The position numbers were made by a program, and so were the translations under genes. Of a DNA stretch of 64,000 nt, positions 18,332-28,810 are shown one piece after another (the first letter of the stretch is position 1; every line of letters starts with the position of its first letter). The stretch is taken from contig CAWUFC020000002.1 in NCBI GenBank assembly GCA_963921335.3, positions 1,240,001-1,304,000 of the forward strand, read 5' to 3'. Source of the stretch: CAWUFC02 sp963921335. GTDB lineage: Bacteria > Pseudomonadota > Gammaproteobacteria > Pseudomonadales > Halieaceae. The notes below the pieces were generated by a model. It was given only the letters and a program-made list of their open reading frames with translations, did no database searches and was not told the origin of the DNA.

Positions 18332-19559
18332 CTACGGGGTGTATTGGTAGCCCAACTCGAGTGACGTAAAACCATCCATAAAATTGGATCGGAACCATAC
18401 AGGCTCCTTCAGAACCAGCAATTGATCGAGCCGTTCAACCAGCACCCGCGTCATCACCTCCAGATTCATGCGTGCCTGGTGTACACCAATACAGAAGTGC
18501 GGGCCGCTGCCAAAGGTTTTGTAGTGGCGGCGGGTTTCGGCGACGGGCCGAGTCACATCGAATAGATCGGGGTTTTCGAACAGGGCCGGGTCACGATTCG
18601 GTGAGCCTAGCACGCAGACCAGCTTGTCGCCCTTGCGGATCGATTCACCAGCAAACTCCATATCGCGCGTAGCTGTACGGCGCAAGTACACCACGGTATT
18701 GCGCAGTCGCAGGGCCTCTTCTACAGCGCCTGGCACCAGCGAGATATCATCCTTCACCAGGGCGAATTGCTCCGGGTGACGGGCAAACTCATAGAACAGC
18801 CAGCTGAGTGTATTGCGAGTGGTTTCTACGCCACCAGCCACCAGGTTGTTGAAAAAACGACCGTACTCCGCATCGTCCATCGAGCGGCCGTTTTCGTCTG
18901 GCTCCAGCATATCCATGGTCATACATACTTTGTCGCGGATGCTCGCGATGATCCTGTGCCAACTTCTCGCCAAACTCAAACAACTGAAGGGAGGCGAGAA
19001 AGCCTTCCATACGATCACTGGCATAGTCAAGATCATTGGCCAGTAGCATGGTGTTGGTGATGTCCATGACCGTGCTGAGGTCTTGTTCCTTCACGCCCAG
19101 CAGCCTGAAGATGACTTCCGAGGGAAAGGGCTCCGCGATTGCTTTAACAAAATCACAGGACTCACTGCCAGCCAGGCGGGCGACCATTTGCTCGGCCATG
19201 GCCTCCATCATCGGTCTGCGCTCAACCAGCGCCTTTGGCTTGAGCGCAAAATCGGCCGACTTGCGGTAGTCACGGTGTTCCGGGGGGTCCATAAAGGTCA
19301 GACTTTTTTGTGCTTCGCCGAGAAAATCCTCCGGAAAATCCTCCAGCAGGGGGCTGTAGTTGTTGGTGAAATCAGCCGGCGTTTTAAGTACCACATCGAT
19401 ATCCGGATGCTGCAGCACCAGCCAGTGTCCACGGTTGACATACTCGTCTTCCTGCCAGACCAGACGGTGCGCCTCTCTGAGACGCGCGATCTCTTCGCGC
19501 GGCGTGCCGCGTTCAAAATTGGCCAGGTTCAAAAGCGTGGCATGTGGACAGACGGACAA
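18332..19559 (-). pseudogene. Cytochrome P450 with internal frameshift
   Basis: A complete P450 reading of about 408 codons, interrupted once. The 5' part starts at a TTG (19559) with GAGGAG eight bases upstream and runs to about residue 210 (FEFGEKLAQDHREHPRQ). The rest, MTMDMLEPDENGRSMDDAE onward, is in another frame, so a single-base indel lies near 18915-18945. All later landmarks are intact: I-helix AGGVETTRN, ExxR as EEALRLR, haem loop FGSGPHFCIG. The sequence style (VMDITNTML, NRDP, FGSGPHFCIGVHQARMNLEV) recalls CYP125/142-like steroid or alkyl side-chain hydroxylases, but this is only resemblance. Palindromic repeats lie on both sides. Either a fresh pseudogene or a sequencing error. 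Confidence 0.85.
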
Positions 19560-19641
19560 GGCTGTGTCTCCTCGATATTCATAGTCGCCACTATGCTACG
19601 ACAGACTTTCAGAGACTGCACATGACGGGGTGAAGACAAAG

Positions 19642-19683
19642 TGGGCCAGAGACTCATGTCGATTTCAAAGTACTCTGACCCCA
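19642..19683. repeat. REP-like imperfect hairpin with GGGGTCAGAG motif
   Basis: TGGGCCAGAG (19642-19651) and CTCTGACCCCA (19673-19683) form an imperfect inverted repeat around a loop containing CATGTCGATTTCAAAG. On the minus strand it reads TGGGGTCAGAGTACTTTG, a form common among short dispersed palindromes of marine gammaproteobacteria. It lies between the peroxiredoxin stop and the P450 start. Confidence 0.5.
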
Positions 19684-19690
19684 TTGGTCG

Positions 19691-20446
19691 TCAGGCGGCC
19701 TCGCGCTGCGCCAGCCAGGCCTCTACGTCATCGGCGCCGCCAATGTGCTCGCCGTTTACAAACACCTGGGGGTAGGTATCAGCGCCAGACAAAGCGCGCA
19801 GCGCACGATGGGGGTAGTCCCGAATCAGCTGCAGTTCATCGAAGGCAATGCCGGCATGATTCAGGTGCAGCTTGGCACGATCGCAGTGCGGGCAACCGGG
19901 GCGGCTGAACACCACCACATCCGCCGGCGCACTGACGCCCGGGGCGACATGAGCCAGCATGGTGTCGGCATCAGAGACGTGGAAGGGGTCGCCGGGCTCA
20001 CGGGGCTCAATAAACTGCTTCTCGATCACACCATCATTAACCAGCATGCTGTAGCGCCAGGAACGGGGACCAAAGCCCAGATCGTCGCGATCCACCAGCA
20101 TACCCATGCCGCGGGTGAAGTCACCGCTGCCATCGGGCAGGAAGGTCAATTGGTCCGCTTCCTGCTGGGCCTGCCACTCGTTCATCACAAAAGCATCGTT
20201 CACAGACACACAGACGATCTCGTCGATGCCCTGTTCACGAAATATGCCTGCCAGTTCGTTGTAGCGCGGCACATGGCTGGACGAGCACGTGGGTGTAAAT
20301 GCACCCGGCAGAGAGAAAACGACCACTCGCTTGCCGGCAAAAAAACTGTCACTACTGACTTCCTGCCAGTCACTACCAACGCGGGTTTTAAAAGTCACAT
20401 AAGGCACGCGCTGTCCTTCATGAGAGATAAAAGCTTGCTCTGTCAT
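19691..20446 (-). CDS. Peroxiredoxin-glutaredoxin fusion
   Basis: Hybrid thiol peroxidase of the Prx5 type with its own glutaredoxin domain, reducing peroxides with glutathione; about 251 residues. N-terminal Prx domain: PGAFTPTCSSSHVP holds the peroxidatic Cys. C-terminal Grx domain: VVVFSRPGCPHCDRAK has the CPHC redox pair and TYPQVFVNGEHIGG the glutathione-binding cis-Pro. The ATG at 20446 has AAGGAG upstream; the frame is open further but lacks a ribosome site. Upstream lies an AT-rich segment with nested palindromes that could bind a peroxide-responsive regulator. It is the last gene before the REP-like element. Confidence 0.92.
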   Translation of the reverse strand: MTEQAFISHEGQRVPYVTFKTRVGSDWQEVSSDSFFAGKRVVVFSLPGAFTPTCSSSHVPRYNELAGIFREQGIDEIVCVSVNDAFVMNEWQAQQEADQLTFLPDGSGDFTRGMGMLVDRDDLGFGPRSWRYSMLVNDGVIEKQFIEPREPGDPFHVSDADTMLAHVAPGVSAPADVVVFSRPGCPHCDRAKLHLNHAGIAFDELQLIRDYPHRALRALSGADTYPQVFVNGEHIGGADDVEAWLAQREAA

Positions 20447-20494
20447 GGTCTTGCTCCTTGATTGTTTCAACCTGGAGCCAGTGTAAGAGTGCAG

Positions 20495-20546
20495 AATCAA
20501 TTAATCTAATTGATTAAATAACGATTTTTAATCGATATAATAGATT
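20495..20546. promoter_or_regulatory. AT-rich palindromic operator candidate upstream of prx-grx
   Basis: AATCAATTA-ATC-TAATTGATT (20495-20515) is a perfect inverted repeat with 9-bp arms. Further GATT/AATC elements follow: GATT at 20512 and 20523, AATC at 20530, GATT at 20543, roughly one helical turn apart. It sits 50-100 bases upstream of the peroxiredoxin start. The pattern suits a LysR- or MarR-type operator; the regulator is unknown. Confidence 0.4.
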
Positions 20547-20562
20547 AAAAGACGGGGAACAC

Positions 20563-21156
20563 TTATGGCTTCTGAACCGGGTCTGCCAGCATGCCCGGCT
20601 GAAGCCTGTAAACCTGGGACCAACGCACCAGGCCCCAGACCGACAATGCGGCATACACCACCATAAGGGCCGCATACACATCCAGCTGCTGCTGTTGATA
20701 CAACCAAAGTGTCGTCAGGTTAACGGCAATCCAGTACACCCAGCTTTCCAGCACCTTTCGCACCTCCATGTAGGTCGCTGCAAAGGCAAAGCAGGTGGTC
20801 AGGGCATCCACATAGGGACGCTGGGCATCGCTGTACTCCGCGAAAAAGCCACCAAGCAACAATGCCCCGGCGCCTGCGACGAGGATCAGGCGCAGATGGC
20901 TGAACGGTGTGTACCGGGTGATTAGATTCTCCTGAGACTGCTCTCGGCGATACCAGTGAATCCAGGCCCAGATGCCGATACCCACGTAGTAGCTGTATAA
21001 GACAGCCTCAGAGTAAAGGCGGCTGTCCACAAAGATATAGATACTAATTAATGAGCCTGCAATCCCCAGCGGCCAGCAGATGATTTTCTCCCTGATGAGA
21101 AAAATCACATACAGCAGGTTCAGCCCACCGCCAAGGATTTCAAGCCCGGTGATCAA
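20563..21156 (-). CDS. pnuT: PnuC-family thiamine transporter (PnuT)
   Basis: Inner-membrane facilitator of the PnuC (SWEET-like) family, 197 residues with about seven hydrophobic segments. Family marks: GLNLLYVIFLIREKIICWPLGI and WVYWIAVNLTTLWLY. PnuC proteins import nicotinamide riboside, while the PnuT subgroup imports thiamine. The assignment to thiamine rests on context: it follows a TonB receptor whose leader is a TPP riboswitch. The apparent start is TTG 21156, overlapping the receptor stop as TTGA, so translation is coupled. No thiamine kinase is seen here. Confidence 0.85.
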   Translation of the reverse strand: MITGLEILGGGLNLLYVIFLIREKIICWPLGIAGSLISIYIFVDSRLYSEAVLYSYYVGIGIWAWIHWYRREQSQENLITRYTPFSHLRLILVAGAGALLLGGFFAEYSDAQRPYVDALTTCFAFAATYMEVRKVLESWVYWIAVNLTTLWLYQQQQLDVYAALMVVYAALSVWGLVRWSQVYRLQPGMLADPVQKP

Positions 21157-23258
21157 TTGAAGCTGTAGCTCGCAGTAACGCCCACCATGCGGGGCTCGCC
21201 AAACTGGTAGTACGGCTCGGTCACATAGTCTTTACGCGGGTCGTTGCCGAAACTGCCAAAACCGCGCACGTAGACATCCTCGTCAGTCAGATTGCGACCC
21301 CACAGTGCCAGCTCCCACGTTTCGTTGCTAAAACCCACCCGGGCATTCAGCAAATCGTAGGCATCGACACGTGTGTCGTGACGATCAGAGAAGTAAAAGC
21401 CATCCTTGCCTTCTAGGCCCGCTTGCAGATACACCCCATTATCGAAGGTGTAACGTCCGCCCAGCGCATACTGGTAGTTGGGTGCCTGGGCCTGCTCGCG
21501 ACCGGACAAGTCTTCTCCATCGGCGTTGATGTAATCCTCGTACTCGGTTTCCAGCCAGCCGACATTCAACCACAGGGACAGGGCATCAACCGGCAGCCAG
21601 TTCATCTCCAACTCGGCTCCGTAGTTGTTGCCCTCTGCTGCGTTATCGGTGAAATCGATGAAAGTGGTGCCGCCATCAGGCTGACGAACAATAAACGAGT
21701 TCTTCACCTGCTGGTCTTTCCGATCCATGTAGAACAGCGCGGTGCGCAAGCTCAGCCGACCATCAGCAAACCGGCTCTTGAAGCCCAGCTCATAATTAAG
21801 CAGAGACTCCTCATCGTACTCCTGCACGGTGCGCAGTTGGTCTTTGATATCAGGGTCATCCGTGGCCTCAATACTGGCCAGAATCTCAGCATTCACCCCA
21901 TTGGCTCGATAGCCCCGGGAAATGCTGCCATACAGCAAGCCGTCTTCAGACACGCTGTATTCCAGCGCCAGACGGCCACCCCACAGGTCTTTGTCAGGGT
22001 CGAAACCTACCAGGTTGGAGTCGCTGTACTCGGTTTCGCGGTTTTCACCACGCAGCCCTACAACGAGGGTCAAACGGTCGCTGAGCTGAGCATCCAACTG
22101 CCCAAACAGCGCCAGGGTTTTGGTGTCGTACTGGCTGGTGAAATCACTGTCCAGATAGGTATAAGTGCGCTGCAGGGATTCTTGATTGTCCAGGTAATAG
22201 AGGCCGACCACCCAGTCGGTGCTGCCGTTGAACAGGCGCGAGGACTCATTGGACAGCAAGCGCCACTGTAAGCTGTAGCTGTCGCGCTCGCGCTGGTAGC
22301 GGTCAAAAGAGGTATAACCAAAGGGGTGAAAACCCTCGTAAACCCAGTCTTCGTCGTAGCTGTAGTCTGTCTCGGTGTCAGCCAGTGTCAGCAACAATTC
22401 ACTGTCCAGCTTCTCAAAGCCGGAACGGAGTTTGGCCGAAATCGCACGAGATTCCTGGGCATCACGACCGGGTTGGTCTGACAAGGTGTCGCGCACATTG
22501 TCCAGGGTAAAGGCATCGTAACCATTATCCACGTCAATCCAGGTACCAATTAGGTCCAGGTTGTGACGCTCACCCAGGTCAACGTTGAAACGCAGGCGAG
22601 CGGTCAACTCATCCCTGTCCTGTGTGTCATCGCGGCCCAGAAAGTCATTCTCGGTCCAGCCATCGCTGGCATATTGCTGAATGGCAAAGCGGTAGCGAGC
22701 GCTATCGCTGATGGGACCACTACTGACAAAGCCCAGCGCCCAGGTCTCGTAGTCTGCCAGTGTACCCTCGAGGCGGTTCTCAAACTCTTCAGTGGGCGCA
22801 TTACTGCGGATGTTAATCAGACCAGCCAGCGCATTTGCCCCGTGCAAAGTACCCTGAGGCCCGCGCAGCACCTCGACCTGTTCCACATCGAACATAGTAC
22901 CGATGGTGCCAATACCACTGAAGTCTACCCCATCCAGCAGCAGGCCGACTGAGGGGTTTAGCGGCTCCTGAAACTGACTACGCTCGCCAATGCCGCGTAT
23001 CTGGAAGTAGCGGGCCCTTGACGAGCCACTGGCAAAGTTCACATTGGGCGCCAGCCCGAGGATGTCCTGCAAATGCTGGGCCGACTCCTGGCGGATGACA
23101 TCCTCGGTCAGCACGCTGGCACTGACACTGGCATCAAGCAGGCTGGTTTCGCGCAGCTCGGCCGTGACCAGTACTTCCTCCAGCGCGGTTTGCGCCTGTA
23201 AAGGCATAGAGGCAATCATCACCAGGCTGGCAATGGGTGTGAGTGTAAAACGATTCAT
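21153..23258 (-). CDS. TonB-dependent outer-membrane receptor, thiamine-regulated
   Basis: Energy-coupled outer-membrane importer, about 701 residues. It has a signal peptide (MNRFTLTPIASLVMIASMPLQAQ), a TonB box-like EEVLVTAE, a plug domain with EDVIRQESAQHLQDILGLAPNV and VEVLRGPQGTLHGANALAGLI, and a beta-barrel ending TASYSFN. The ATG at 23258 has GGAGA upstream. The TPP riboswitch in the leader indicates repression when thiamine is plentiful; the ligand is therefore probably thiamine, its phosphate, or a precursor. Overlaps the PnuT start by 4 bases. Confidence 0.92.
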   Translation of the reverse strand: MNRFTLTPIASLVMIASMPLQAQTALEEVLVTAELRETSLLDASVSASVLTEDVIRQESAQHLQDILGLAPNVNFASGSSRARYFQIRGIGERSQFQEPLNPSVGLLLDGVDFSGIGTIGTMFDVEQVEVLRGPQGTLHGANALAGLINIRSNAPTEEFENRLEGTLADYETWALGFVSSGPISDSARYRFAIQQYASDGWTENDFLGRDDTQDRDELTARLRFNVDLGERHNLDLIGTWIDVDNGYDAFTLDNVRDTLSDQPGRDAQESRAISAKLRSGFEKLDSELLLTLADTETDYSYDEDWVYEGFHPFGYTSFDRYQRERDSYSLQWRLLSNESSRLFNGSTDWVVGLYYLDNQESLQRTYTYLDSDFTSQYDTKTLALFGQLDAQLSDRLTLVVGLRGENRETEYSDSNLVGFDPDKDLWGGRLALEYSVSEDGLLYGSISRGYRANGVNAEILASIEATDDPDIKDQLRTVQEYDEESLLNYELGFKSRFADGRLSLRTALFYMDRKDQQVKNSFIVRQPDGGTTFIDFTDNAAEGNNYGAELEMNWLPVDALSLWLNVGWLETEYEDYINADGEDLSGREQAQAPNYQYALGGRYTFDNGVYLQAGLEGKDGFYFSDRHDTRVDAYDLLNARVGFSNETWELALWGRNLTDEDVYVRGFGSFGNDPRKDYVTEPYYQFGEPRMVGVTASYSFN

Positions 23259-23337
23259 CGTGGTCTCCACTTCGATCAAACAAGTTCAGAGACCCGGACA
23301 GCAGTAGTAATGCAATAGATGCAGCAAGGATACTTGC

Positions 23338-23428
23338 CGGCATTCACCTATCCCTACGCCGGTGTTATCCGGATCAGGTTCAAAGGGTCTGTCATCATGA
23401 CATCTCAGGCTGAGCCACCCCTTAGGAC
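23338..23428 (-). ncRNA. TPP (thi-box) riboswitch
   Basis: On the minus strand the leader of the TonB receptor contains the conserved thi-box blocks in order: AGGGGTG, GCTGAGATG, then ACCCTTTGAACCTGATC, then GGATAACACCGGCGTAGGGA. These are the pyrimidine- and pyrophosphate-sensing helices of the TPP aptamer. No terminator hairpin with a T-run follows before the start codon, so control may be at translation. A promoter lies just upstream. Ends are approximate. Confidence 0.93.
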
Positions 23429-23437
23429 GCGGCAGAT

Positions 23438-23465
23438 TTTATACCGATTAACAGAGAACCAACAA
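23438..23465 (-). promoter_or_regulatory. Promoter candidate for riboswitch transcript
   Basis: Minus-strand TATAAA (23438-23443) with TTGTTG (23460-23465) at 16-base spacing. A transcript start just downstream would begin at the first bases of the TPP aptamer, which is where it should be. The -35 match is weak. Confidence 0.4.
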
Positions 23466-23480
23466 CAGGCGCTGCAGGGA

Positions 23481-24482
23481 TCAGTCCACCCAGCCGGATT
23501 TGATATGCCCCTCGCGCGCCAGCCATCGAACCGTATCCCGCAGCGTATCTACCAGCGGACGATAAGCGATATCGAGTTCCCCGCGAACCTTGCTGTCATC
23601 GGCATATACCCATTGGGTTGCAAAACGAACCGCCTCGCCGGTGATCGGGGTATTCAGATGCATAATGTGACGATCAAAAAAGTCGACAACCGCCCCGGTA
23701 AGCTGCAGCAATAGCTTCGGAGCCGGCAGCTTACGCAGCGGCCGCGAGATCACCGAATCCAGAAGCTTTCCGAGTGGCTTGTAAGGCGTATAAGTACTGG
23801 TGGTGAGGTAAGGCCCACATTTACTCTGCTCCAGTAACCGCACGTGGATATCGGCCAAATCGCGAACATCGATCAGCTGCAGACCAGTGGTGGTGTGCAT
23901 GAAACTAACATTAAAAAAATAGGCCAGGGCCTGGTTGCCCTCGCTCATACCGGGGTCATCCGGGCCAATAATGCCACTGGGGTAGGTCACCGCGATGCGA
24001 GCGCCCTCTGCCTGTAAACCTCGCACCCAGGCATCGCACTCGCGCTTGGATTTTCCGTAGGCGCTCTCTGGCTGGGCTAAGGGAGTTTCTTCATTCAAAA
24101 CATCGCGCGCAGGATCAAACAGCGCTGCGACACTGGAGACATACACAATGGACTCTATGCCCTGCTCCACTGCTCCGCCTATCACACACTGGGTGCCTGC
24201 CAGGCTGGTATGGCGCATATGCTCTTCATCGGAAGGATCCAGGCTGACCATCGCCGCGGTATGCACCACCGCATCGCAGCCCTGCAGGGCCTGGTCGATA
24301 GATACCTTGTCGGTAATCTGCCCCACGGCAAAGTCTGAGACATCCACGCCCGTTCCCTCGTAGAGTGCCTGCATCTTTGCGGCATTACGCACACCCAGTC
24401 TTACGTCGTGACCAGCGCGAGTAAGGGCCAGCACGGTGTGATAACCGACAAAACCCGTAGCCCCTGTCACAAAGACTTTCAT
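23481..24482 (-). CDS. NAD(P)-dependent epimerase/dihydroflavonol-reductase-like SDR
   Basis: Extended short-chain dehydrogenase, 333 residues. N-terminal Rossmann motif VTGATGFVGYHTV, a downstream VVHTAAMVSLDP, and the catalytic YGKSK (Tyr-x3-Lys). It resembles the 3-beta-hydroxysteroid dehydrogenase/dihydroflavonol 4-reductase group, which reduce or oxidise hydroxyl groups on ring compounds or act on sugars. It follows acetoacetyl-CoA synthetase with only two bases between stop and start, so they are cotranscribed. The substrate may be a CoA-linked or lipophilic ketone, but this is inferred. Confidence 0.85.
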   Translation of the reverse strand: MKVFVTGATGFVGYHTVLALTRAGHDVRLGVRNAAKMQALYEGTGVDVSDFAVGQITDKVSIDQALQGCDAVVHTAAMVSLDPSDEEHMRHTSLAGTQCVIGGAVEQGIESIVYVSSVAALFDPARDVLNEETPLAQPESAYGKSKRECDAWVRGLQAEGARIAVTYPSGIIGPDDPGMSEGNQALAYFFNVSFMHTTTGLQLIDVRDLADIHVRLLEQSKCGPYLTTSTYTPYKPLGKLLDSVISRPLRKLPAPKLLLQLTGAVVDFFDRHIMHLNTPITGEAVRFATQWVYADDSKVRGELDIAYRPLVDTLRDTVRWLAREGHIKSGWVD

Positions 24483-24484
24483 GC

Positions 24485-26410
<1,926 letters not shown>

Positions 26411-26485
26411 GGTGTTATCCGTTCAGTGAGGGGCGCCAATCATACACGTCTAGAACAAGCGAAAGAATCACCTGGCACTAAACCG

Positions 26486-27331
26486 CTAGAGGTAATCCCA
26501 GATCGAGCGGAAGTAGATACGCACACCTCGCAAACCGGCATCGGATTCACCAAAACCCAGGCCAAAACGATCCAGTTTGAACGGACCAAGCTCAAATTTG
26601 CCGTAGCGAATACCGACCGACGCACCAAGCTCCCAGGTATTGGTCACTTTATCTACGGTCTGACGCTGCACGACGAAATCAAGGTCCTTTTCAAAATGGG
26701 TATAACTGCCATGCCAATAAAAGTTGAGTGGCGCACCGCTAATGGTCCAGTTATCGGGCATGGGATATGAAAACTCCAGCCCCGCCATCAACGGGTACAT
26801 GTCCTCAATCTTGCCCTTATCCGGTGTATAGCCGGTATAGCCGATGGAATTGAGTAACCACCAGTTCAACTTACCGGCATTAAAATGCACGCGGCTCTTA
26901 ACCGAAGCCCAGTAACTAAAAGCGGTTTCGTCAGTGTCTAGCAAAGTACCCCAGCCAAAATTCGCTGTAGGCTGAATCACCCATCGGCGATTAATCGGGA
27001 TATTGAGCTCAAAGCCAGGTACCACGCTAATACTGCCCAGATTACCGGGATCAATCAGCCCATCGAGGTCATCCAGGTCAAATTCGTGCAGACCAATCGC
27101 TACGGGAAATTTAAAACGCCATCCCAGTTTGCGCTCACCGCTATCAGTGTCATAGCTGTGTTCTTTCCAGGTCCAGCGAGGGGTTGGCCGAATCACATAG
27201 ACGCTCTTGTTGTCAGCTACCTTGTAATGGCCGGTGCCAAAATAAGCCGCATAGGCCCAGTGGATGTTGCCATCCTGCGCGTTGCTCAGGGGGCTTAACA
27301 AGAGCAACAGAAAACAAACGAACTGACGCAT
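26486..27331 (-). CDS. Putative outer-membrane beta-barrel protein
   Basis: I do not recognise the family. MRQFVCFLLLLLSPLSNAQ is a signal peptide, and the mature ~262 residues alternate hydrophobic and polar residues, are rich in Trp, Tyr and Gly, and end with a strand (VRIYFRSIWDYL) as outer-membrane barrels do. The start at 27331 is chosen for the signal peptide; AGGGA lies ten bases upstream, though an in-frame GTG six codons earlier is possible. Same strand as aacS, 75 bases upstream of it; divergent from the TolC-like gene. Confidence 0.65.
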   Translation of the reverse strand: MRQFVCFLLLLLSPLSNAQDGNIHWAYAAYFGTGHYKVADNKSVYVIRPTPRWTWKEHSYDTDSGERKLGWRFKFPVAIGLHEFDLDDLDGLIDPGNLGSISVVPGFELNIPINRRWVIQPTANFGWGTLLDTDETAFSYWASVKSRVHFNAGKLNWWLLNSIGYTGYTPDKGKIEDMYPLMAGLEFSYPMPDNWTISGAPLNFYWHGSYTHFEKDLDFVVQRQTVDKVTNTWELGASVGIRYGKFELGPFKLDRFGLGFGESDAGLRGVRIYFRSIWDYL

Positions 27332-27501
27332 ACCTCTAAGTTCCCTCACTTTTCGGACATTGCCTAAATTTTGTTCGAAAAACATGTACGTTAACAACTA
27401 TTAGTCTATCATGTAGAGTTTTGGCCCACGATCAACATGCCAGGTTCAAACCCCTCTGCAGGAGGCATGAAACCTGGCATATCCAACAAGGCATTATCAC
27501 C

Positions 27502-28779
27502 ATGAGCTTTACTAAAAGGGACTTTGTAGCTGGCTGCTGCCTGGTGGCTAGCAGTCTAACTCATGCGGACACGCTGTACACCGAACTGAACTATCTGACG
27601 AACGAGCATCCGCTGATTCAAAGCGCCGCTGCACAGAAGGAATCTGCCGACGAGCGCATCAAAGTTGCTCGCTCCGAACTGCTGCCAAATGTCTTGATCG
27701 CCGCCGATAAGGGCCGAGAAGAGCAGGAACGTCCGACAGGCGGCACCTCGGATTTGGACGCAGAAACCGCCTACCTGCAAGTGCGCCAGCTGATTTGGGA
27801 CTTCGGCGCCTCTACCGGCGCCCTGCAAACCAACCAGGTGCTGAGTGAGCGGGCTGACATGAATCGTACACAGGTGACCCAGGACTTGTTGCTCACTGGG
27901 ATACGGGCCTATTTTGAGCTGGTCCTGGCCTATGAACGGGTCGATCTCGCGAAGGAAAGTGAGCAACGGGTAGCCGACACGCGAGACCTGGAGCAAAAGA
28001 AGCTGGATGCCGGGCGCGGCTCGCAGGCGGACGTATTCCAGGCAGAGAGCCAGCGATTAGGCGCGGAAACGCGCGTGGTGCAGTCAGAGGGTGCGCTGGA
28101 GATATCGCGCAACACCTATGAGCAGGTTTTCGGCAAGAATGCCCCGCTCTACAGCCCTATGGAGAAATCCAAGCTACCCACAGGGTCTGTTCCCACCAAT
28201 TTGCAGGAGGCCATCGACCTGGCCCTGGAAAACGATCCCACACTGCGGGTCAGCCGCTTTACCAACGAAGCGGCATCCAAGCAGGTCAAAGTAGCGAAAG
28301 CTGCCTATTACCCCCGATTTGACGTACTGGCAGAGAGTGAATATCGCCACAATGACAGCGGAATTGAGGGAACTATTGACGAAAATCGAATTCTGGTAAC
28401 TGTTGATTACGATTTTGACGTCACTTTTAGCAAACGAAACGCAGTAGCAGCCGCTCGTGCTGAAGAGCGTGCAGCCATTTTTAATTCCCAAAATCAGGAA
28501 CGCGTCACAAAAGAGGCTGTACAGAACGCCTGGGAGCGCTACATCATCGCTCAGAGCACGTTTGACCTGTCCAAGCGGCAAACAGCAAAAGCTGAGGAGT
28601 TCCTGGAATTGGCCAAGAAAGAGCGGGAACTGGGGCGACGGACACTGCAGGATATCCTCAGCGGTGAATTGCTGCTGTTGAATGCAAAAGTCTCTCAGGC
28701 AGAAGCCCGCGTGGAACTCTCCATCGCCGCCTATGCTATTTTGCGCTCTACGGGTCAGTTGGAACTCGGGGTTATCTAA
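27502..28779 (+). CDS. TolC-like outer-membrane channel of type I secretion
   Basis: Outer-membrane efflux/secretion channel of the TolC (OEP) family, 425 residues. The start at 27502 gives a signal peptide (MSFTKRDFVAGCCLVASSLTHA). The two-fold repeat of the family is visible: an NEHPLIQSAAAQKESADERIKVARSELLP block in the first half and a NDPTLRVSRFTNEAASKQVKVAKAAYYPRFDVLAE-like block in the second, each followed by a strand and long helices. It lies 31 bases before the giant adhesin, whose inner-membrane exporter genes follow, so it most likely completes that secretion machine. This is one of the undamaged genes of the operon. Confidence 0.92.
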   Translation: MSFTKRDFVAGCCLVASSLTHADTLYTELNYLTNEHPLIQSAAAQKESADERIKVARSELLPNVLIAADKGREEQERPTGGTSDLDAETAYLQVRQLIWDFGASTGALQTNQVLSERADMNRTQVTQDLLLTGIRAYFELVLAYERVDLAKESEQRVADTRDLEQKKLDAGRGSQADVFQAESQRLGAETRVVQSEGALEISRNTYEQVFGKNAPLYSPMEKSKLPTGSVPTNLQEAIDLALENDPTLRVSRFTNEAASKQVKVAKAAYYPRFDVLAESEYRHNDSGIEGTIDENRILVTVDYDFDVTFSKRNAVAAARAEERAAIFNSQNQERVTKEAVQNAWERYIIAQSTFDLSKRQTAKAEEFLELAKKERELGRRTLQDILSGELLLLNAKVSQAEARVELSIAAYAILRSTGQLELGVI

Positions 28780-28810
28780 ATTCAAAGCCTAAGTGGCACA
28801 GGATTAAACC

